Shown here: piece after piece, positions 30,484 through 34,752 of the stretch
How the letters are laid out: each line of letters begins with the position of its first letter
Position numbering within the stretch: the first letter of the stretch is position 1
Origin: an uncultured Clostridia bacterium
GTDB taxonomy: Bacteria; Bacillota; Clostridia; Christensenellales; Borkfalkiaceae
DNA: 34,752 nucleotides
NCBI GenBank assembly: GCA_944363045.1
Contig: CALVTT010000015.1
Span: 1-34,752 of the forward strand
Direction: 5' to 3'
Translations under genes and position numbers: made by a program
Notes under the pieces: generated by a model
Told to the model about the DNA's origin: nothing
The model's database searches: none
What the model saw: the letters and a program-made list of their open reading frames with translations, nothing else

Positions 30484-32533
30484 AAAGACTGCGGGCGGCG
30501 AGATGACCATCGGCTTCATCGGCAACCCCAACTGCGGCAAGACGACGCTCTTCAACGCCTACACGGGCGCCAACCTCAAGGTCGCCAACTGGCCTGGCGT
30601 CACGGTGGAAAAGGTCTCGGGCGCCATCAAGGAGCACAACGAGACCATCCACCTCGTCGACCTTCCCGGCACTTACAGCCTCACCTCCTATACAATGGAG
30701 GAGACCGTCTCCCGCCAATTCATTTTGAGCGACGAAGTGGACGTCATCATCAACGTCGTCGACGCCTCCGCCCTCGAGCGCAGCCTCTATCTGACGCTGC
30801 AGCTTTTGGAGCTGAGAAAGCCCGTCGTCATGGCGCTCAACATGATGGACATCGTTGAAAAGCGCGGCATGGAGATCGATATGCACCGCCTGCCCGAGAT
30901 GCTGGGCATCCCCGTCATCCCCGTGACGGCGAGGAAGCGGCAGGGGCTCGACTCCCTCCTGCACGCCGCCATCCACCACAAGGACAGCGTAAAGCCCGAC
31001 GCCCTCGTCCACGACCACAAGACGCCCTCCCACCACCGACACGACCATCACGCCGAATATGCGATGGTCTATTCGGACGCCATCGAGGACAAGATCGATC
31101 TCATCATCGCCGCCCTCAGCGAAAAGTACCCCGACCTTGCCAACAAGCGCTGGCACGCCATCAAGCTTTTGGAGGGCGACAAGGAGATCACGGAGAAGTA
31201 CCCCGTCGAGCTCCCCGCCGTCCTCGACAAGAGCTACGAATCGGAGATCATCAACGAAAAGTACGACTTCATCGATGAGATCATCCGCGAGGTGATGATC
31301 CACAAACAGCGGCAGGACATCTTCACCGATAAGCTCGACCGCGCCTTCACGCACAAGGTATGGGGCATCCCCATCTTCCTCGGCATCATGGCGCTCGTCT
31401 TCTTCCTCACCTTCTTTGTGGGCGACGCCATCAAGGCGCTCTTTGAAATGGGGCTTTCCTGGCTCTCGGATACGGCGTCCTCGGGGCTCAACTCCATCGG
31501 CGCGCACCCCATCGTCGTCTCCCTCCTCGTCGACGGCATCATCGGCGGCGTGGGCACCATCCTCACCTTCCTGCCCAACATCTTCATCTTGTTCCTCGCC
31601 CTCGCCTTCCTCGAAGACAGCGGCTACATGGCGCGCGTCGCCTATGTCATGGAGGGCATCATGAGTAAGCTCGGCCTCTCGGGCAAGGCGTTCATCCCCA
31701 TGCTCCTCGGCTTCGGCTGCACGGTGCCCGCCATCATGGCATCCCGCGCCCTCGAGAGCAAACGCGACCGCTTCAAGGTGATGCTCGTCACCCCCTTCAT
31801 GAGCTGCAACGCCCGCCTCACCATCTACATCCTCTTTTCGGAGATGTTCTTCGGCGCCTATGCCATGCTCGTCGCCTTCTCCATGTACCTCATCGGCATC
31901 GTGGTCGCGATCGGCGTCTCCGCCGTCATCCACCTCATCGACAAAAAGAAGACCATAAACTACCTCATCATCGAGCTTCCCGAATATAAACTGCCCGATG
32001 CGCGCACCGTCGCCATCTATGTGTGGGAGAAGGTCAAGGACTACCTCGTCAAAGCTGGCACCACCATCTTCATCGCCACCATCCTTATCTGGGCGCTCCT
32101 CAATTTCGGCCCCACGGGCTTTGTGGAGGACATGGGATCGAGCTTTGCCGCCTATGTGGGCAAATTCCTCGTACCCGTCTTTATCCCCGTCGGCCTCGGC
32201 TTCTGGCAGATCGTCGTCGCCCTCATCGCGGGGATATCCGCAAAGGAGCTCGTCGTCTCCAGCTGTGCCATCCTCTTCGGCATCGTCAACGCGAGTTCGG
32301 CGGAAGGCATGGCAGCCTTTGAAACGGCGCTCGCGGGCATCGGCTTTACCTCCCTCAACGCCTTGTGCCTGATGGTGTTCTGCGTGCTCTACATCCCCTG
32401 CGCGGCGACCATCGCCACCATCCACAAGGAATCGAGAAGCTGGGGCTGGACTGCTTTCACCCTCTTCTTTACCCTCCTCGTCGCCTGGGTCGTGACCTTC
32501 ATCGTCTACCAGGTGGGGCAGCTCATCGTCTAA
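30470..32533 (+). CDS. feoB: FeoB, ferrous iron transporter with GTPase domain
   Basis: This 687-aa protein has the G-protein domain at residues 13-175 (G1 GNPNCGKTT at 18-26, G3 DLPGTYSL, G4 ALNMMD), a helical spacer domain and about eight or nine membrane helices with the two gate motifs GFGCTVPAIMASR and CAATIATIHKESRSWGW. It imports Fe2+ across the cytoplasmic membrane. A His-rich stretch (HDHKTPSHHRHDHH, about residues 180-194) interrupts the junction between G and spacer domains and may bind metal. The start at 30470 follows GAGGAGG and overlaps feoA; the frame is open further upstream without a site. The protein is close to the usual length. Confidence 0.95.
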   Translation: MGKPEKTAGGEMTIGFIGNPNCGKTTLFNAYTGANLKVANWPGVTVEKVSGAIKEHNETIHLVDLPGTYSLTSYTMEETVSRQFILSDEVDVIINVVDASALERSLYLTLQLLELRKPVVMALNMMDIVEKRGMEIDMHRLPEMLGIPVIPVTARKRQGLDSLLHAAIHHKDSVKPDALVHDHKTPSHHRHDHHAEYAMVYSDAIEDKIDLIIAALSEKYPDLANKRWHAIKLLEGDKEITEKYPVELPAVLDKSYESEIINEKYDFIDEIIREVMIHKQRQDIFTDKLDRAFTHKVWGIPIFLGIMALVFFLTFFVGDAIKALFEMGLSWLSDTASSGLNSIGAHPIVVSLLVDGIIGGVGTILTFLPNIFILFLALAFLEDSGYMARVAYVMEGIMSKLGLSGKAFIPMLLGFGCTVPAIMASRALESKRDRFKVMLVTPFMSCNARLTIYILFSEMFFGAYAMLVAFSMYLIGIVVAIGVSAVIHLIDKKKTINYLIIELPEYKLPDARTVAIYVWEKVKDYLVKAGTTIFIATILIWALLNFGPTGFVEDMGSSFAAYVGKFLVPVFIPVGLGFWQIVVALIAGISAKELVVSSCAILFGIVNASSAEGMAAFETALAGIGFTSLNALCLMVFCVLYIPCAATIATIHKESRSWGWTAFTLFFTLLVAWVVTFIVYQVGQLIV

Positions 32534-32558
32534 GGAGCAAAAATATCGTCTAAGGAGC
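32525..32558 (+). repeat. duplicated stop codon and ribosome binding site between feoB and the next gene
   Basis: ATCGTCTAAGGAGC occurs at 32525-32538 (where it contains the feoB stop TAA) and again at 32545-32558, six nt apart. The second copy provides the ribosome binding site of the next gene. Confidence 0.85.
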
Positions 32559-32563
32559 GCACA

Positions 32564-32818
32564 ATGCGGCAACTTTTTTCAGGCGCACAGCTTCTCGCCG
32601 CAAAGCTGACGGGCGCGGGGCTCATCGTCACCCTCCTATTGGCGGCGGCGATCGCGGCGGCGGCAGTGCTTGCCGTCCTCTCGATCGTAAAGCGACGCAA
32701 GAAAAGCAAGGGCAAATGCGCGGGCTGCGGCGGCAGCTGTACGGGCTGCATAGGCTGCTCCGTCAGGCAACGCCCCCGCAGCGAAGATGCGGACAGCAAA
32801 GCAGACAAAAACGAATGA
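32564..32818 (+). CDS. FeoB-associated Cys-rich membrane protein
   Basis: This 84-aa protein has one membrane helix (about 15-40, Ala/Leu/Ile-rich), a basic patch KRRKKSKGK and the Cys motif CAGCGGSCTGCIGC, then a charged tail. Small proteins of this layout follow feoB in many Firmicutes and are annotated as FeoB-associated Cys-rich membrane proteins; a role in handling incoming Fe2+ is plausible but unproven. AAGGAG lies before the ATG. It is third in the feo operon and is followed by a terminator. Confidence 0.85.
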   Translation: MRQLFSGAQLLAAKLTGAGLIVTLLLAAAIAAAAVLAVLSIVKRRKKSKGKCAGCGGSCTGCIGCSVRQRPRSEDADSKADKNE

Positions 32819-32844
32819 TCTCCTATCGTATTTCAATATTCGAC

Positions 32845-32870
32845 CCCCGCGACTGTCGCGGGGTTTTCGT
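32845..32870 (+). terminator. intrinsic terminator of the feo operon
   Basis: CCCCGCGA (32845-32852) pairs with TCGCGGGG (32856-32863), followed by TTTTCGTTT. Confidence 0.85.
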
Positions 32871-32884
32871 TTACACAAAAACGA

Positions 32885-33104
32885 CCCCGAAAAATTTCGG
32901 GGCTTTGCGCCGTATGGCTGACTATACTTCCCACTACGGGAGTGCTTTTAAGGCAGATGTCAGAGGTTCGGAACACCATATATAGTGCTATGTATTGCAT
33001 TTTAGCCTATATATTGTGCCCATTGCCCACTATCCTCTCTTGTCCCTTTTTATATTAAGGCGCTTTTCTTTCGTTAGCCCCTCCTGAAATTTTTGCCGTT
33101 TCGT
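32885..33104 (-). ncRNA. structured RNA of about 220 nt, candidate 6S RNA
   Basis: A leftward transcript is framed by a promoter (start near 33104) and an intrinsic hairpin (CCCCGA...TCGGGG, 32902-32885, then TCGTTTTTG), and has no ORF. Its two ends pair over a long distance: AAAAATTTC (33094-33086) with GAAATTTTT (32898-32890), GGGGCT (33081-33076) with AGCCCC (32904-32899), GCGCC (33063-33059) with GGCGC (32911-32907). Inside is an open region whose 3' strand holds a small hairpin (TCCC/GGGA near 32943-32931), then a terminal arm with AAGG/CCTT, AGAGG/CCTCT, CACAATATATAG/CTATATATGGTG and GCTA/TAGC. A closing stem, central bubble with a 3'-strand hairpin and terminal arm are the layout of 6S RNA, the RNA polymerase inhibitor. 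The structured-RNA call is stronger than the 6S call. Confidence 0.55.
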
Positions 33105-33110
33105 TTGGGG

Positions 33111-33139
33111 AGTATAGCACAGCGTCCGCAAAACGTCAC
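33111..33139 (-). promoter_or_regulatory. promoter of the candidate ncRNA
   Basis: On the minus strand GTGACG (33139-33134), a 17-bp spacer ending in TGC (extended -10) and TATACT (33116-33111). Confidence 0.6.
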
Positions 33140-33145
33140 CGCGGA

Positions 33146-33262
33146 AAAAAATAATTGCCCCGCAGGGAGCTCATAAACTGTATTCAAACCGAGTAAGCCG
33201 TAAAAGGGCTTGCCCGGTTTTTTCTTTTGGGTAAATATGCTGCCCGCAAGCAATTATTTTTT
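33146..33262. repeat. 13-bp inverted repeat around the first terminator-like hairpin
   Basis: AAAAAATAATTGC (33146-33158) and GCAATTATTTTTT (33250-33262) are perfect inverted copies with 91 nt between them. The interval contains the hairpin at 33187-33223. The stretch 33140-33490 as a whole is a mixture of A/T runs and CCGG-type words, with no gene I can support on either strand. Confidence 0.5.
33187..33223 (+). terminator. terminator-like hairpin, tandem family copy 1
   Basis: CCG, unpaired A, 7-bp stem GTAAGCC/GGCTTGC, 7-nt loop, unpaired C, CGG, then TTTTTTC. The geometry is identical to the hairpin at 33313-33349. No gene upstream on this strand explains it. Confidence 0.6.
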
Positions 33263-33312
33263 GCCCTGTCGGTGGAAAATTTTTGCGAACGTAAAACCTC
33301 ATGACCCTTTTC

Positions 33313-33349
33313 CCGAGCAGGTTCCCAAATAACTTGCCCGGTATTTTTT
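33313..33349 (+). terminator. terminator-like hairpin, tandem family copy 2
   Basis: CCG, unpaired A, 7-bp stem GCAGGTT/AACTTGC, 7-nt loop, unpaired C, CGG, then TATTTTTTG. Several stem pairs differ from copy 1 on both sides so that pairing is kept. Confidence 0.6.
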
Positions 33350-33493
33350 GCCCCCAACAGTCTGCTTCCGGCAAATATTTTCCCCCTTTTTCGCTGACAT
33401 TTTGGCGGCGAAATATCAAACAGCCATGTCCCTACGTCCGCCGTGCTTTGCCCTCCCCTGCCGAAAGGCAAAAATAATTTCAGGAGGGTGCAA

Positions 33494-33910
33494 ATGAAGA
33501 AAGTAGTTTATTCCGTTTCGAGAACAAATCGTTATGGAAGCACCAAGATGACTGGTCTCGGGTTTATCACCGAGAGCGATCTCATCACCGCCTGCTTGAG
33601 CAAGAAAGGCAATGCGTACATCCGCGTATTTGAAGATTGCGTGAAGAATTGCCACGCCGTTCCGAACCGCCCCGGCGAGTACAAGGGCGCGCACTATGAG
33701 ATCCGCGAGATCGAAGTCGAGACCAAGAACAGCAGCGACGAAAGTACGGGATATGAGACGCGAGAGATCGAATTCGAATATTCCGTCTGGTACAAGTTCG
33801 TGGATGCAAACCGCAATGCGCAGCCGAGCGAAGAAATCCTGCATTATGTCAACAAAGTCTGGTTGCCTTATGCAAACAAACACCTCAAACAAATTCAAGC
33901 CGCGGCATGA
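33494..33910 (+). CDS. hypothetical protein, 138 aa
   Basis: I do not recognise this protein. It is soluble, with a basic N-terminus (MKKVVYSVSRTNRYGSTK), mixed alpha/beta composition, an acidic middle rich in Glu (EIREIEVETKNSSDES, followed by a similar EIEFEYSVWYKF strand) and a helical end HLKQIQAAA. No signal peptide or membrane helix. The start at 33494 follows AGGAGGG; the frame open to 33443 has no site. It is 19 nt before the next small gene and runs in the same direction, so the three small genes to 34450 are probably one operon. Confidence 0.7.
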   Translation: MKKVVYSVSRTNRYGSTKMTGLGFITESDLITACLSKKGNAYIRVFEDCVKNCHAVPNRPGEYKGAHYEIREIEVETKNSSDESTGYETREIEFEYSVWYKFVDANRNAQPSEEILHYVNKVWLPYANKHLKQIQAAA

Positions 33911-33929
33911 CCGCAAAGGAGAATGGATC

Positions 33930-34214
33930 ATGGCAAACTATTTCAGGATCACCGCATACCACCCCGCAAAGAACATCTGCGCCATTTTTGACAGCAACGG
34001 ACGCTTTGAAAAGCTTTGGCAGTTCTCTGCATACCTCGTCCAAAAAGGCTTCAAGATCGTTGAAGTCGGAAATGCCGAGAAATTCTCGGAAGGAGACTTT
34101 TTAAAGGCCCACGAATGTCGGCAGATGCTTGTACGCGCCTGCGCAAAAGGACAACCCGCCGTTGACGCAAACGTCGTTATCGTCAAGGGCAAGCGTTACG
34201 AGGTGAAGCGATGA
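33930..34214 (+). CDS. small conserved-type protein, mobile-element flavour, 94 aa
   Basis: The product begins MANYFRITAYHPAKNICAIF and contains FEKLWQFSAYLVQKGFKIVEVG. From memory this resembles small proteins carried by conjugative elements of Clostridia, but I cannot check that. There is no signal or membrane segment; the fold is probably a small alpha/beta domain. AAGGAG lies before the ATG. Its stop overlaps the start of the next gene (ATGA). Function unknown. Confidence 0.7.
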   Translation: MANYFRITAYHPAKNICAIFDSNGRFEKLWQFSAYLVQKGFKIVEVGNAEKFSEGDFLKAHECRQMLVRACAKGQPAVDANVVIVKGKRYEVKR

Positions 34215-34450
34215 AGGAAACAAAACGCGAGATCTGCGAACGCCACAAGCCGATCGCTTATTTCAGCGGCTTTGGCGGGCTGGAGGTCCGGCATATCGAA
34301 TGCGGGATAAACGATTACCTCTATCTCATCGCCGGCGCATGGAACGGCAGCCCTTCCTACCATCGTCTGAAGATCTATTACGACGAAAAACAGACATATA
34401 TCAAACTTCACGGCTGTAAATGCCCGCTTTCGGAGTTCATCCGAGCGTAA
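34211..34450 (+). CDS. small hypothetical protein, mobile-element flavour, 79 aa
   Basis: The protein contains AYFSGFGGLEVRHIECGIND and YLIAGAWNGSPSYHRLKIYY, strand-rich with many aromatic residues, and ends with HGCKCPLSEF. I recall similar small proteins next to the previous type in mobile elements, without known function and without having verified it. It is coupled to the previous gene by an ATGA overlap and is followed by a strong terminator, so it closes the operon. Confidence 0.65.
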   Translation: MKETKREICERHKPIAYFSGFGGLEVRHIECGINDYLYLIAGAWNGSPSYHRLKIYYDEKQTYIKLHGCKCPLSEFIRA

Positions 34451-34460
34451 CTGCAATGCA

Positions 34461-34493
34461 AAAGGGAGAGGCCGTGGGCGGCTTCTCCCTTTT
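34461..34493 (+). terminator. intrinsic terminator of the three small genes
   Basis: A 14-bp stem (34461-34474 with 34479-34492, one G-T pair) with a TGGG loop ends in a short T-run. Confidence 0.8.
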
Positions 34494-34752
34494 CGATCTC
34501 ACGACTTATATCCATAAATTTACGACTCTACAGCTTATCACGCGACTCCAAAAGACCTCTCCTTCTTTTTTCTTATTTCCCTTAACAAACCACAACTCTT
34601 CTGAGAATTTTCCCCAAATGTCATTTTACAAATTACCGAAATACAGCTTTTCGTCTGGTACAATAGAGAAAAACAATAAAGACCTGCAAATAAAAGTCAA
34701 GTAAAAAGTAAGAAGTTTTTCTAAGAAATTTTAGAAACAAAGAAGTGCATGG
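34494..34752. other. AT-rich non-coding end of the window
   Basis: Base composition is clearly more AT-rich than the rest of the window. No supported ORF is present. TGGTACAAT (34655-34663) is an extended -10-like box on the + strand, so a gene may begin just beyond the window. Confidence 0.4.

Noticed and set aside
30437-32572. 711-aa open frame on the - strand opposite feoB
   Set aside because: Antisense shadow of feoB; its composition is a low-complexity Asp/Glu/His-rich mirror of membrane codons.
32960-32978. T-arm-like sequence suggesting a tRNA remnant or attachment site
   Set aside because: GGTTCG followed by GAACACC does not form a proper T-stem, and no acceptor or anticodon arm surrounds it. 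The segment is better explained by the ncRNA terminal arm.
33171-33471. Open frames of 82 and 95 aa on the - strand
   Set aside because: Both run through the paired terminator-like hairpins and A/T runs, overlap each other in different frames and lack ribosome binding sites.

Overview
The window reads as chromosome of a moderately GC-rich, low-GC-type Gram-positive relative (Firmicutes/Clostridia; a Christensenellales/Borkfalkia-like gut lineage is my guess, not proven). The reasons are AGGAG-type ribosome binding sites, sigma-A promoters with 17-bp spacers, lipoproteins, surface proteins with a C-terminal membrane anchor and no outer-membrane genes. No rRNA, tRNA, CRISPR array, transposase or integrase was seen.

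Layout. (1) 1-4000: AraC-family regulator (+), SGNH esterase-like protein (-) behind a perfect consensus promoter, CPBP membrane protease (-) that looks leaderless, and divergently a variant Lgt (+). (2) 4000-7340: three hairpins, a 935-aa beta-helix/coiled-coil surface protein (-), and upstream of it a strong promoter, a 28-codon ORF and an intrinsic terminator that look like a leader/attenuator. (3) 7340-8594: a phage-like three-gene cassette (-): accessory protein, holin-like protein and a membrane protein with an HEAGH zinc-protease motif. (4) 8694-9883: polytopic membrane protein (+) with a possible leaderless upstream ORF. (5) 9884-13927: SDR plus cupin operon (-), then a secreted LamG/metallophosphoesterase surface protein (-).

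(6) 14103-30076 is the metabolic core: a ten-gene leftward operon for capture, import and hydrolysis of a beta-fructoside-like glycan. In order of transcription it has a cytoplasmic GH32, a 64-aa membrane protein, a GH32-like lipoprotein whose signal peptide is in another frame, an Opp/Dpp-type ABC transporter (binding lipoprotein, two permeases, two ATPases), a 982-aa LamG/Ig-like surface protein and a second GH32-like lipoprotein. Genes are joined by ATGA overlaps or short gaps and end in an intrinsic terminator. A divergent LacI-family regulator and two nearly identical inverted operators, one between -35 and -10 of the operon promoter, give a coherent control circuit. Use of an Opp-class rather than CUT1-class transporter with GH32 enzymes is the notable point.

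(7) 30100-32870: feoA-feoB and a Cys-rich FeoB-associated membrane protein (+). (8) 32880-33350: an RNA-rich interval. A leftward transcript of about 220 nt has a promoter, a terminator, long 5'/3' end pairing, a central bubble and a terminal arm, the architecture of 6S RNA. Next to it are two terminator-like hairpins of identical geometry with compensatory base changes. (9) 33494-34493: three small co-directional genes of mobile-element flavour with a terminator, then AT-rich sequence to the window end.
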